Shown here piece by piece: positions 1 to 12,164 of a stretch of 64,000 nucleotides of DNA. The notes under the pieces are model-generated. The model saw only the letters and a list, made by a program, of their open reading frames with translations, made no database searches and was not told where the DNA came from. The position numbers were made by a program, and so were the translations under genes. Numbering within the stretch: position 1 is the stretch's first letter; each line of letters opens with the position of its first letter. This DNA is from Chrysoperla carnea. Taxonomy: Eukaryota > Arthropoda > Insecta > Neuroptera > Chrysopidae. The DNA is taken from contig NC_058337.1 of assembly GCF_905475395.1 (NCBI RefSeq), positions 131,151,960 through 131,215,959 of the forward strand, read 5' to 3'.

Positions 1-115
1 AATTACCAATTTTTCTAACCAGCCGTTTTGGAAATATTCATACTAATATCCTTTTTTCCAAAGTTTCGCTACCCACTAGAAAAGGATGATTTCCCAGCTG
101 AAGGTAATTGAGAAA
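1..115. repeat. Interspersed repeat, family J (copy 1)
   Basis: This stretch shares order and wording with 28785-28905, including the block around CAGCCGTTTTGG followed by AATATCCTTTTT and an AGAAAAG-GATGATTT block. No ORF or terminal structure is visible, so it is probably a fragment of an older mobile element. Confidence 0.5.
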
Positions 116-148
116 CTGCCAGTATTTTAACGTAATCTAGATTAGATC

Positions 149-515
149 TGGTTATATTGGCTGTCCACTTACAGAAGGACACACTTAAGCTATAAAGCTT
201 ATTGTGATACCATATATATATATTTTACCACCTTTTCTGCTGATACTTTCATTTACCAGCTCCTCAATTATTTTGAGAGGCTGAGTGCACCTTCTTCATG
301 CATATGAACCAATTCCTAATATTTGATTTCTTTAGTAATAGCGTGTAATGATTTGAAAGGCAAGCTCGCCGGTGCCAACACTCACTCGAAAGCCAGGGCA
401 AGCCAATTGTGATACTCTTTATTGGTTTTACCACCGTTTTCGCTGATTATTTTTGCTCCTCATTTTTTGAGAGGCTGAGGACACCTTCTTCATGCATGTC
501 CAAAACAGAATAAGG
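149..515 (-). mobile_element. SINE-like body fragments (two partial copies)
   Basis: The segment near 149-300 (GGTTATATTGGCTGTCCAC, then AAGGACACACTTA, GTGATACCATAT and GAGGCTGAGTGCACC) matches the body of the fuller copy at 29565-29855, which has a tRNA-derived head on the minus strand. A second partial copy of the inner part recurs at about 405-500. Neither copy keeps the tRNA head. Confidence 0.55.
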
Positions 516-2164
516 CGAAGGGACATACTCTCGCGAAGTATTACATTTTAATGGCAGTAAAAATTTAATTTCGCAGTTGGTTTGGAAACATTTAGAAAGT
601 TGATTTAATGTAGCCCAGATCGTTTAAACATTTCAACACGATATTCTGAATAACAATTAAATTTACAATACCATTATAATTTGTAAATTATTTCGCTAAC
701 ATAGACAGAAACAAGCAGCAAAAACACAATATAATTGGCGTATTCCCAATAAACTAAATTTGTTTGTATGGTTTTTTAAAAATGAAAAATAAATGCGTAG
801 TATAAACAGACATAAGTTAACAAAATTATAATTTAATTCTTGATGTATAAAAGTTTAGTACGTCATCGCTAAACAGTATAGTTATGACGTCACATATTTA
901 TGCAATGACTGTTCGCTGTTTTTTCTCTTCTGTACGTAAGTAAGTCAAAAATTTTGTTTATCGTTATAATATAATATTATGGAAAATCTATTTTAGATGC
1001 TTTTTCAATTAAAAATAACTTAATAAATGTATTTTTAGTTTAATTAATAAAAATATTTACTTTTTGAATATTGGAAAATACAAAATATTTTTGTTTGAAA
1101 ATTTAAAAAAAATTAATGTTTAAAATATTTTTACTAAGAATTGACATTCTAATATAGATATTAGTAAATATTCATAATGCACTTGAATTTGAAAGTAAGA
1201 CAATTTATGAAAGGTTTGCGCAAAAATGTCAAAGAAATTGGATTTAGGCATACAAAAATCAGTCGACTGTGGGGGTAAAATCTAGGCGCTCTTGAAAATA
1301 CGTGGCTAAGGATTCATTTCCTGGCGATAGATGTCAGTCAATTATAATTAAAGGAGCAGTTAATTGACCAGACTATTGTAATATACAGATATGTTTCTGA
1401 CTTTTTGGTAATGTTTTGTTTTTGAAAAAGGAAGGTATTAGAATATGATCCATAAGTAAAACACAATCTTTACCTTCCAAACTTTTGATCTTGTACTTTG
1501 GCCTTGTTTTTACGCCCTTGAATACCAAAACTGTGTATTTGCAAGTTTACCTGTGCAAGGCAAAGATAGTCAAGGATAAAAATATATCATTAACGGAAAT
1601 TACAGAGATCAGAAAATTTTCTGAAGATACGAGACATGAAATGTAAATTACGACTAAGAAGATGCTCTGGATTCCTTTCCAATTTTCTAGCTAGAAATCT
1701 ATCTGGAGAATGATCAAGACGTCGTTATAAGTTCTATAGTGCATGAAATAAGAATGAATGTCTGGTACATTAAATGCTTACGTCAATTATTTATTTTTCC
1801 ATACATTTTTGAAGAGTTAAAAATAATTTATGAGAATTTAAAATATTTTAAATCTCTCCAAAAATATTTTCTTGATAAAAATTCTTCTATTTCATCAAAT
1901 TAATGACCTAATTATAAATAACACAACGAAAAAAGATTATAATAAAACATCACTTGTTAAAAGATACGCTAGGCGACATTTAAAAAAATTATATTTTTTT
2001 GAGATCTATAAAAAGAATAAAAATGGAAACCTCGTTGAAAAAAAGGCATTAATGGTACTAAATTTCCTATCAAAATTTTGTGTATAATTGGTATAAAAAA
2101 GGTAATTTTCATGATTCTTTAAGATTTGCGAAATAGTTAAATAAAGTAAATTATAAATACAATC
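516..2164. other. AT-rich intergenic DNA, no gene seen
   Basis: No coding region, RNA gene or terminal repeat could be supported. The 71-codon open frame at 1872-2087 starts with TTG, is Lys/Asn-rich, and looks like chance reading of AT-rich DNA. Confidence 0.5.
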
Positions 2165-2600
2165 TTAATCAGTGAAAACAAACGATTGACTGAGGTGATT
2201 GTTAAAATTCCATGTATAGGCAGTGTTGATTACGCATTCATGTTTTTGATAGGATAAACAAATAAACACATACATAATATATGCAACATTTTAAAATATG
2301 AATAATAGATACCTGTATATACACACTATATAATGTTCAAATCTAGTTTGCACCCTCACGGGTAAACAATGATGTTTACGAAAAAAGGTTTCACACAAAA
2401 GTTGTTTATTTTTTTATAAGAAACATATTTAAACTCTTGTTCTATCTCTAACGGTTTTCATAATTGGTCTTACGGATCCAAGATCTTGACCTATGTTGCT
2501 CCTTTACGAGCTCGACCTCCCAACCGGAAATGGATTTTATGAACACCTATAATTTGGGCTCGTAGCATCAATATTTTTAAGCGTTACAAACTTTTTAAGT
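2165..2600 (-). repeat. Interspersed repeat, family A (copy 1, truncated)
   Basis: The copy begins with the family's end motif (GTGAAAACAAACGATTGACTG) and runs to the AGCATCAATATTTTTAAGCG block, in the same orientation as 4502-5067 and 33978-34538. It is diverged and lacks the distal TATACCATGTATAT end. Confidence 0.7.
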
Positions 2601-2619
2601 GTTTTAATGTAGATCAGGG

Positions 2620-3070
2620 GCTGTAGCGGAAACGGCTCCAACGATTTTCATGCAAGTTAGTCCCAGGGGGTTTTTGGGACGAAAAAACGATCTAGCTATG
2701 TCTCATTTTTTAAAAAACGTCGTTTTATCTCGTAAACGTTAACCTCGAAAACGGTTACAACGATTTCCATGAAATATAGTATGTAAGGGGTTTCGGAGGC
2801 GAAAAATCGATCTAGCTAGGTTTCATTTTTTTTAAAAAGTTGTTTTATTTCGGAAACTTTAATCTTGAAAACCTCTGCAACGAGTTTCAAGAAATATGGT
2901 ATGCTGGAGATTTTGGAGGCGAAAAATCGATCTAAATAGGTTTCATTTTTAGAAAACGTCGTTTTATCTCGGAAACGGCTCGAACGATTTTTATGAAATT
3001 TAGTATGCAGGAGGTTTCGGGGGCGAAAAATCGATTTAGCTATTTTTCATTTTTAGAAAACGTTTTATCA
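2620..3070. repeat. Tandem array, about 4 units of 105-120 bp
   Basis: Four diverged units each carry an ACGGCTCCAACGATTTTCATG-like block, a GCGAAAAATCGATCTAGCTA block, and end in AAAACGTCGTTTTATCTC. A single related unit occurs inside the Helitron-like family C elements at 23062-23486 and 55283-55701, so the array probably arose by amplification inside such an element. Confidence 0.7.
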
Positions 3071-4501
3071 AACAAAGTTCGGTTACCCATGGTAGGTACT
3101 ACAATTTTATTTCGAGTATCGTGACATGAGACATGGACATAAGACATGAGACATGGAATCTTAAAGATAATTAATTATACACTATATAAATGACATACCA
3201 TGACAGTTCAAAATGAAAATTAGAGAAATATTTATACGTTAGAAATAATTATTAATAGACTTAAAAAATATCATAATTTATACAAAAAGACTTAACAAAA
3301 ATGTATTATTATAACAGTATAGATGCGATAATTATCTCTCTCTTAAGAATTAAGACACACATAGGTGCATACTTATTATTTTGCTTAGAAGTATTTTACT
3401 TCCATAATAATTGTATATTTATGATAAATATTTGGAGGAATTCCAATTGGGATTAGAGATTAATATAATGCTTAATTAAATTTTTAAGGAGATTAGCTTA
3501 AATTCAATAAACTAGGAAGTGTATTAGATATGTCAGACAATATTTTATTAAGTTGCTTACTATGTCGCTACTTACTGCTGAACTAATTAATCATCGAATT
3601 ATGTACAGTAAAATGAACTTAACCCGTCAGCACTCGTGTTATGAGCATTTTGTTCACGCTCGAGTAAAGACAACTGCGAATTCTTTCTACTCTTAATAGA
3701 TTTATTAACCTCTGGAAAAAAAGGGTACACAAGGTAGAAACATGCCGCTTTAATCGAGATGGTTGTTGGCGTTGGAGATGTATGATAAAACTAGTCGTTT
3801 ACAGATCACCATCTCTATTATTACTTGTTTAGAGCTATAATTATAAGGAAGAAACGCCGAAAGGGTAAAGAAAATATATATTTTTAATTGTTTTACACCG
3901 AATAGTTGGTAGTTTATGGCGAAAGTTATAAAAATTTTGCAAATAACTTATAAACTGCATTCTGAATATTTTGAAATGACCTTTGAAAACTTAGCAAGGG
4001 CAATATTTTGATTGAAACATTGAGTGGCTTCTTTCGTCCTTTGATTGAGAAACGAAGAAAGTGGAAATCAAGCCTGGCTTTGGTTGCTATTATTGGAGAG
4101 GGATTGGAAAGAATGGAGAATGTATCTCTCTTTTGCTGAGAGGCACAATAATTTCAACAAATTTAGGAACGAATAGGTTTATAGTGTTAAGCTTAATGAG
4201 GAATTAAAAGAATTGCTGTTACTTCAGGGAGTATAAAAATCCTTATTCGAGGTTTGCGATTATGTAATTGAGAGGGAATGGGAATAATATATGAATCTAT
4301 CTTTTACCGAGATAAATAAATTTCCATATGAGGACAATTGATACAAGTGGCGCATATTAGTTATTTAGAAGAATTTTTACTTATTACATTCCATTTTTAC
4401 TGGAAACAGGGAAGAAATGCAACGAATTTAGGAATAAATAGAGGTTATTGTGTTCCGCTAAAAGAGGAATTGATATAATTGGTGCTATTTGGAGAACTAA
4501 C
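3071..4501. other. Intergenic DNA with short tandem words
   Basis: A short iteration of GACATGAGACATGG lies near 3122-3158. The 4020-4500 part has weak internal direct repetition (GGAATGGGAATAATATATGAA-like, GAATTTAGGAA-like and AGAGGAATTG-like words). No gene is supported. Confidence 0.4.
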
Positions 4502-5067
4502 AAGTGAAATCAAACAATTGACTGAGTGAATTATTGAAATACCATGCATAGACAGTGTTGATTACTCTATCACATTACACATACATACATGTCACACATA
4601 CATAACTGATATGCTCATATAATACATACTATACAATTTACGCCTAATTTGCGCCGTCACGGGTAAACACTGATTTTTACGAAAAAATGTTTCAAACGAA
4701 AGTTGTTTATTTTTTGATAAGGAACATTTTTTTACATTTAAACCTTTGTTTAAATCTCTAACCGTTTGCAAGATGGATCCTATGGACCCAAGACCCAATT
4801 GACTTATGTTACTCATTTACGAACTCATCCTCACTTTTTACATACTGAGTACGCTGTTAAAATTTCAGCTTGATATCTTTTTTCGTTTTTGAATTATCGT
4901 GTTGAAAGACAGGCGGACAGACGGACAGACGACCGAAAATGGACTAATTAGGTGATTTTATAAACACCTTTACCAAAATTTTATTCATAGCATCAATTTT
5001 TTTAAGCGTTACAAACTTGGGACTAAACTTAGTATACCTTTTATATTACATATATGCATGGTATAAA
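4502..5067 (-). repeat. Interspersed repeat, family A (copy 2, near full length)
   Basis: The copy runs from GTGAAATCAAACAATTGACTG to the TATATTACATATATGCATGG end. It contains the shared internal blocks GTCACGGGTAAACA, GAAAGTTGTTTATTTTT, CTAACCGTTTGCAAG, AAATGGACTAATTAGGTG and AGCGTTACAAACTTGGGAC. No terminal inverted repeats and no ORF were seen, so this is a non-autonomous repeat of unknown class. Confidence 0.75.
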
Positions 5068-6292
5068 AATCTCGTTAAGTAGTTTAACATTAGTTAAATC
5101 ATTTTGGTCTACGGATTTTCCCAACTCCTTTTCCGAGTCAAAGCACCGATTTTTATGATTTTATTAAAATCATCCCAACAATTCTTAACATTTACATATT
5201 TTTGTCGCATAGACATGAAGGTCATGTGAATCTTTTAAACTACAATAAAATAACTTCTTTTTTTTTTGTATGATTTTATTTATGAAATAAGATGAAAAGT
5301 TATTAGGCGCCATTTAAATACTTTCACAAAACAACCTTTATGTTATTTGTAGTTATAACCTGAGCGCTATGTAATAATAATTATTTAGTAAAAAAAAATA
5401 ATGTATTTACAAAAAAACAACAATTCATTGTCTTGTTATTTTAAACAACAATTCTTACAAATATTGTTTAATTGTACAAGCATAAAATTAGATTAAACAT
5501 ATTGATAAAATAATATAACATGGGTCATTTATATGGGAAAGTTTAATCGTATTATTATTAAATCTTAATTGGTTTTATCAAAATTTAAGGTGATTAAATT
5601 TAATGGAGTACTGAGAATTACTGATTCATGGTTTATGGTTTGACTTTGAAACTTTTTTGAAAGTAGTACACAAAAGACGGCAAAGTTTTGGGTTTTACCC
5701 CTGCTGAGGTAGGCAGCCAACAGTACTGTGCATACTGTCCCGCGTTTTTAAAGTACTTTTTTGAAATCAGCGAAAGTCCTAGTACTGCCTTTTCCGCAAC
5801 TCCATTACGTCAAACTTGGATCTTTTTGCTGTGGAGCGGGAGGCGGCGTTTTTAACTTCGTTATTTGGGAAATAGTATCTGAAATCAAGTCGGGCGGTCA
5901 CCAAATGTCTTCAAAAAGTGGATTAGGAACCAGAGATGTTCCTATACTGACCAATTTTTGGACACAAAGTCCGAAAACATAAGCCTCACCATGATCCTCA
6001 CCGTGACAATATTTCTTAATTCGAAGAACAAGGTCTAGTGAGCACATGACGAAGTTAATACATCGCTTGATCCCAAAAATCAAAGTAGGCCATATAATTG
6101 CATCTTAACATATACACTTTTTTTGTATAAATACAGTAAAATCCCGATAACTTAAACCTCAATAATGACAAAAACTCTTTAGATTAATAAAAATTTTTGA
6201 TTCCTTCCCGTCAAAGTCTAAAACCATTTACTTTTTACATTTACAGCATCGGTATTTTGTACTCTGTTTATAGGAAATATGAGGCAAGGTTT
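5068..6292. other. Intergenic, with a locally GC-richer patch
   Basis: About 5640-6010 is richer in G+C than its surroundings and holds a 73-codon frame (TTG start) with no recognisable motif. It may be a remnant of a mobile element. No gene is supported. Confidence 0.35.
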
Positions 6293-6625
6293 ATTAATTT
6301 TAGTCCCAAGTTTGGACTAGGTGTAGGTGTGCATAAAATCACTTAACTAGTCCGTCTGCCTGTGAACACTAAAAAACAAAAAGAGATATCAAGCTGAAAT
6401 TTTTATACCTTTTTCAGAACGTAAAAGGTGAATTTGGGTTCAAATAAGCAACATAAGTCAATCGGGATTCGTATTACGGATCCGTACTGTCCGTGTCTCT
6501 ATGTACCCCGACATCTTGTAAGCCGTTAAAGGCAGAACAAAAGTTTAAATTTAACAAATGTTCCTAAAAAATAAACAACTTTTTTTTTGAAACATTTATT
6601 CGTAAACAATATTGTATTCTTGCAA
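6293..6625 (+). repeat. Interspersed repeat, family A (copy 3, partial)
   Basis: Plus-oriented and diverged: TTAGTCCCAAGTTTGGAC, ATAAAATCACTTAACTAGTC, AAGAGATATCAAGCTGAAAT, CATCTTGTAAGCCGTTA and AAATAAACAACTTTT follow in family A order. The distal third is missing. Confidence 0.65.
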
Positions 6626-7184
6626 AACTTTAGTATCCATTTTCTCCAAAACTATAAAAGATAGAGAGTTTAAAATTTGTAGGTAGCTTCAAATAGTGAG
6701 CTTAGTAGAAAAATTTCTAAAAACGAAAAACAAAATTTTAAAAAATACATTAGAAAACACTGATATTCAACACTGTTTATACAACTCAAATTATTTAACA
6801 TTTCCCTTAATTTTTAACTTATCGAGATTTTACTGCACTGCACTATTTAAAATACTGTTGTTACCATAGTTTCGAAATTCTATCTTTTATCTAGAATATC
6901 AAATATAACTGATCGATCTACATTAAATAAAGAAGTCACATATCCAAATACAGTCAATTAAACAAAGTTAAAAATAATTCTAGAAGTAATAATTATTAAT
7001 TTTCATTAATTTATTTTGATTGAGATGTATATGTTTTTGGTTTCTTATAAAAAATCGCGTTGACAGAAAATATATTGTATTACAAATAAACATCTTTTAG
7101 TCAAGTGATTACAAATAAATAAAAACTTTAATTTTCTAAGTGTTTGTGAAAACTGTGTTGGGAGAAAACCGAAACGAAGGAAAG

Positions 7185-7217
7185 ATGAACGAACTAAATG
7201 CTATGAATTTATTAAAA
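7185..7217 (+). CDS. Possible first coding exon, 11 codons (hypothetical)
   Basis: An ATG in a good insect start context (GGAAAG before it) opens the frame M-N-E-L-N-A-M-N-L-L-K. This frame ends exactly at a strong splice donor, GTAAGT, at 7218-7223. The combination resembles a short first coding exon whose downstream exons are not recognisable in the window. It could equally be chance, since no continuation exon with a matching phase was identified. A plus-strand transcript crossing 7217 would settle it. Confidence 0.2.
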
Positions 7218-8030
7218 GTAAGTAACAAAACAAAAATATAGAAAACGCTTTGCCAAATATTTTTTCTTAAAATGCTTTGTCATTTTTTTTTTTTTTTAAT
7301 TTTAAAAAAAGTCTTGCATCATACTTAAGTGAAGATTCGATGACCGAATTATTCTACTTAAAAACAAAAATCATTTTGTGTTAATTATGAAATCCGTGTG
7401 TATGAAAGGATGTAGGATTATTTATTTTCATCCCAACATCCGGACTTTCTTAACCCATTTATTATCAGAACAAATAAATAATCTATGTTCAATTTACATT
7501 GGTGTTGGAAAAACACCTGAATTCGACCCATTTGAACAACCTATTTTGCGAAATTACTCGCTCTAATAGACTGGATTTTGAGTGATTCCGAATTCACCAA
7601 TTCTGCATTTAAACAAAGTTGTAGGTAGATATTTAATTCTGACTTGCTATTGACATATCGTCCTACGAAATTGGAGGAAAATTATTTTGGTCGATTTTAA
7701 CCAACCGCCAAGTCAAACATAGGCGAGATTATAATTTCTCGAAAATGAATGAAATGAGAGACACTTGAATTATTCTTGAACTCTTAAATTGATGTTATCG
7801 TTGATTAAAATGAATGTTTTACACTGACAAAGTTTTGCGAGAATTATCTTGTGACGGCAGAGTGTAGAACTGGTCTGATTCAAATTGTAGTGGCAAAATT
7901 AAAATTTTATTTTTAAAGGTAAAAGCACCGCTGATGCCGGGTATCAGTTTGTTATCTAGTATAATGAGACTTGGAAAAGCATAGCATTTAATTATTAGGG
8001 CAATATTCTCTGGCATCTTAAAATCCTCTT

Positions 8031-8592
8031 TATACAGGGTGAACTATTATGGCAAATAGCTCGTTTTGCAGAGTTTGATCTGCCACATCATGTTCTGACA
8101 TCAGATTGGACCTAGCTCTCCACCTTCCTGTAATAGCCAATTTAGATGCCAAAAGTTGTCAAAGGCAATAGAGGACTTTCTGGACTGTGTCCATAGCTTT
8201 GGCCTGGAATTCTAGTTTCATTTGACCTTGATCTTGAAAATTTATCTTGCCTTAAAAGTTACTTAAAACAAACACGAATGATTTGTCTAGAAAATTTTTC
8301 TAAAGCTAGCGTACTTTCTTTCGATTAAATGCAATAATGACTTATTTGAATTATTTTTAAGTAGCATTTCCTCCGAAAGCTAACGTGTTTCGAAAAAATG
8401 TTTTAAATAAAAAATGTTTGTTATTTTATGAGAATCAACTCCTAACTACCTAACTATTTAAGGAACCCAAAGAACTAGGCCCATCTGAAGTCAGAAAAGA
8501 AAGAGTTTCCCATCAAACTCTATGTAATTGGTTTGGTTAACCAAAAAACGAGATATATTAGCCACAATAGATTAAAAAGGTCCACCCTGTAT
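8031..8592. mobile_element. Foldback element, family F (copy 1)
   Basis: The element begins TATACAGGGTG and ends CCACCCTGTAT, so its termini are inverted. Long inner inverted segments include TTTCGATTAAATGCAATAATGAC and CATTTCCTCCGAAAGCTAA. It is non-coding, about 560 bp, and homologous to 21771-22392 and part of 32440-32812. This is consistent with a non-autonomous cut-and-paste DNA transposon. Confidence 0.7.
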
Positions 8593-9003
8593 TATTGAGG
8601 TAAGGACAGCATTTTATGGCATATAGCAATTCCTGTATAGTAAGGAATTAATTAGTAAGAAAAATTGTCCTTGGAATTACCACATGTGAACTTAGCGAAA
8701 ACGTGTAGCATCGAAATAAATTGAGTAGGTGTTTATTTATTTTTTTTCATTAATTTTAGTTTGTCATTCATAAATAAGAATAAGCTTAATTTAAAACATC
8801 TATAATTTAATTATTCAATTGACGTCAAAAAAAAAACTTAAAAATAGGCTTTATAATAATTTATTTTTAAAAACCGAGTTAGGAAAGATGTGGCCTTTAC
8901 AAGCCAGATCGATAATTTCGTGATTAAAACAATTGTATTCATTTGCCAACCGAGATTACAGCTTTAATTTGTTAAAATATTGTTAAAATAATTTGCATTC
9001 TTG

Positions 9004-9660
9004 TTTTATGGTTAGGTTAGGTTAAGTTAGAGTGGCTGACCTGAGGTAGGTATGGTCTAAGTATGAACCATAGGGTTCGCGGTGATACCGCAAAAAAGGT
9101 TGGCCCATTCCCTGTTACTACTTCCTGAACTATTTGGAGCTGTTTAAGAACAGCAGAAGTGCTTGGACGTGAACGGACTTCAGGTCGGAGACATATCAAA
9201 GAAAGGCTGACTGAAGTAAGTCCACCTCCTCGTGGCAAGAGCTGGGTAGTGACAGCTCCTCCTCCTCATTGTGACAGCTCCTACAATAAGCATGATACAC
9301 TGTCGGGCCCTGGCGTTCAGCCTGCCTGTCACCTAGCCAGGTCTTCGGAATGCCCACGATTGTACTCAGACCATCTGTCTTGCAGTACCACAAGTACGTT
9401 TCTCCCTCCATCTAATATTGGCCTTTTTTAAAATATCCTCTTTAAGGAGCAATTTGCAGTTCGCAAATAGAACTCTCGTATTGATACTTGTACCCGGCAG
9501 CATTGTGCCAATTCTAGCAAGTTTGCCTGCTTCACTATTTCATGGAATGTCTCTGTGTCTAGTGCTTGTATTATAGCCAGCAAAAAATTTTCAATGTCAT
9601 CTTTACGCCTACGTGTAGCGACTCTGCCTCAACAGATCCACAAATATACTCCATTTTTAT
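9004..9660 (-). pseudogene. Non-LTR retrotransposon 3' end (RNase H tail), copy 1 of family 2
   Basis: On the minus strand a broken frame reads a stretch like N-S-E-A-G-K-L-A-R-I-G-T, the signature of the last RNase H helix (GNExADxLARxGT), near 9510-9540. A W-R-E-K-R stretch and then a Cys/His/Glu-rich C-terminal piece (C-R-S-C-H-N-E-E-E) follow. Several frame changes and stops show it is dead. The 3' end runs into AACCTAACCTAACC-type sequence. A second copy in opposite orientation lies at 13740-14165. Confidence 0.55.
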
Positions 9661-10555
9661 AAAAGGGTATACCCTATAGGTTTTAATTTCGATTTTCGAG
9701 TTGAATACAATAATTTCTTATCAAGAACTTTAAAAGTATTTTAAGTTCTATTTAAAAAAAAAAAAATTAATGTAAATGTTATTGCCAAAATTTTCTTTCC
9801 CAATACAAGAAAAATATTGTTATTGTATGAAAAAGTAGGTACTAAGTCGTAATCACAAATTTAAAAAAATATAATGGTCTGAAAGTGAAAATGAAATTTT
9901 AATATTTATACAGGTCTAGACGATAAATTATATTAACCGGTAAAAAAAAAACCTCAAGAAGCCAATAAAAACAGTGTTCCTTTATTACGTCAAAACAATA
10001 AATTGAGCATTTAATATTTATTTAACAGATAATAGATATATTGTGCTGTATTTGCCAAATTTTTGTTTGCGGATATCAATAATTTTATTGATAATTTAAT
10101 TTGGTCGAACAATTCATAACCTAAATGATAAATCGTGAATCTAGACAAAAAATAAAATCATAATATCAGTTTGTTATAATATTTTGTGATTTTTATTTAG
10201 CTGTTAGGAATAGTATACTTATACTTTTCTAGACCTTCTAATTTCAAACAATATATACAAGAACAATATAATATTTATAAAAAGTTTCTTAAATCGTACC
10301 AATACAGAATTGCTGAAAACGCACATTTAAATTTATGTCTATATTAAGCATACATATTATGTTTATTTAGATTTTGGATTCATTGTTTCTGCAAATTTCA
10401 AACAAATCAATGTAAATATTATCAAAGATAACACATGAGAACTGCAGGATATTTTGAATTAAATGTCGATTTTTCGCCAATTTTCTAGATCAATTTTGTA
10501 TTATATCGTCACCAAATTAGTAACGGGTAACATACACTATTTATAAGAGTAACTA
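9661..10555. other. AT-rich intergenic, nothing identified
   Basis: No coding frame, repeat family or terminal motif could be supported here. Confidence 0.4.
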
Positions 10556-10570
10556 CAATTAGCTAATAAT

Positions 10571-10635
10571 TCATACTGATGAAGACTACATGGTAGTCGA
10601 AATATTTATATAATACAAATATTTAGTATTTATAT
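10571..10635 (+). ncRNA. Hammerhead-ribozyme-like motif
   Basis: CTGATGA (10576-10582) is followed by a 6-bp stem, GACTAC / GTAGTC (10584-10589 and 10593-10598, ATG loop), and then GAAA (10599-10602). This is the order of a hammerhead core with stem II. A possible stem III is ATATTT (10602-10607) with AAATAT shortly after. One extra A lies between CTGATGA and stem II, and stem I pairing is weak, so activity is uncertain. Such cores are known in Penelope-like retroelements and some satellites; the nearby reverse-transcriptase body was not recognised. Confidence 0.4.
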
Positions 10636-10812
10636 AATAAACAAATTAAGGCCAGCAATCTTGTAGCATACTGTGTACCATTTCCCACATTCTTACCAAA
10701 TCGAATCAAACCTCTTGCCAAATCAGACTCCTGTCCACCTTCTAGAAACTACACTTATCCAATTAAAAAATGTATCTCTTCTTAAGATCTTCCTTTGTTT
10801 CTTATTTGTTAT

Positions 10813-11042
10813 TAACCCCCGAATAAAAAGAGGAGTGTTATAATTTTAACATATCTGTGTATCTGAGTATCTAATTGTGACATTTTAGCTCCTAAACGGA
10901 TGAACAATGTGTTATTTTTTCAATCTCTGAGGGTATTCTCGTAACTAACGCAGCTCCTGCGTTACGAATTTTTTGCTTATTTGAAAGGTAATTTGACCGA
11001 TCGCGAAACGAATCGATCAAACCTGATTTTATGTCGGGGGTT
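10813..11042. mobile_element. Short DNA element, family D (AACCCCCGA / TCGGGGGTT ends)
   Basis: The 5' end AACCCCCGAATAAAAAG and the 3' end TGTCGGGGGTTT are inverted with respect to each other. The inside reads TGACATTTTAGCTCCTAAACGGATGAAC, a word order shared with 26750-26960 and with the tandem pair at 55703-56400. No ORF is present. Confidence 0.55.
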
Positions 11043-11394
11043 TCTTTTGAATAAAAAGTAAGAATATATTATTATAAAAGACAATTTTCCTAGTTAGTTT
11101 CATCAAATTTAAAGTATCCTGAATATTATTCCAGGAACGAAATAACGGAAATAGATTAAAAACATTAACTGTGCTAATGAGCGTCATATAATAATCTAAG
11201 TAAACATCTTTAGATAATAATAAAAATAAAAAAATCACTAATATATTGAATTAAAACTGTTTATTTAAAAAACATAATAAAGCCATTTGTATTTTATAAA
11301 AGCATTCTCTTCCACAAATATGGCCTTCCTTATAAAAACATAACATGTATATATCGTGTACATTCGATATATTAGTTTTTCCATTCTTTCTCAT

Positions 11395-12035
11395 TTCATA
11401 ACAAACCGTGACGAATGTGACCCTTAGAGACCGGATCATAAACAACCTGGCGAGGCACAACAAAGTCAATATTACCTAGATACCCGGACACTCTGGTTGG
11501 AACGGTAATGAGAGAGCAGACAAGCTGGCCAAACTGGGAACCACCATGGCTCCCACTCAAAAAAAGCTTGCGAGGATGCCATAACAACAAGGTCTTAACA
11601 GATTAGGAGATAATCTGAAAAACCAACAATTAAAGGCATGGACCAGCTACGAGGGAGGGCGAATCGCCAAAAGCCTGTTGGGTGAAGCGAACTCGCTTGG
11701 TAACAGAGCCGAGGAGATCTTGAAACGAAACAGAGCTGATATTAGAGTCATCGTAGAGTTACTCACAGGGCATGATAACCTGAACAAGTTCCAACATCAG
11801 ATTGGAAAAAGACAATCTCCCGCGTGTGACAGATTCGGAGAAAATTCAGATCGATCCACTTTCTCTGTTACTGCCCGGCCATAGTCGAACCAGAAGAAAT
11901 TAGGAGACTCAGCGCTAGGAAAATTCTGGATTTCTTTACAAGGGTCTACTTGGCTAGGTGCTCTGAACCATTGCTTCAAGGCGCGATGCTCGAGCATGGC
12001 CCGCTAACCTCCATACCCATACCCATACCCAACCT
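11395..12035 (+). pseudogene. Non-LTR retrotransposon 3' end (RNase H and zinc-knuckle tail), copy 1 of family 1
   Basis: Near 11476-11552 one frame reads I-P-G-H-S-G-W-N-G-N-E-R-A-D-K-L-A-K-L-G-T, the RNase H C-terminal signature, with an upstream TAG where a Trp is expected. The next conserved block (11678-11884) holds L-L-T-G-H-D-N-L-N-K-F-Q-H and a C-x2-F (mutated from C-x2-C) knuckle. It ends with CGCTAACCTC and tandem CATACC units at about 12012-12032. The homologous copy at 16062-16595 keeps the knuckle intact. Confidence 0.7.
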
Positions 12036-12164
12036 AGATCAAAATCTACACCTAACTTGATGCCGCTAGAAAGTTTGGCCATTACTATTCTTCAAATAAG
12101 CCAATAATTGGAATCCATTTTTGGAATAATTTTTGAAAATCTTAAAACTTTGAAAATATTTAAC

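Noticed and set aside
9004-9028. GGTTAGGTTAGGTTAAG resembling the insect telomere repeat TTAGG
   Set aside because: Only about three imperfect units, attached to the 3' end of a retrotransposon tail. Not a telomere.
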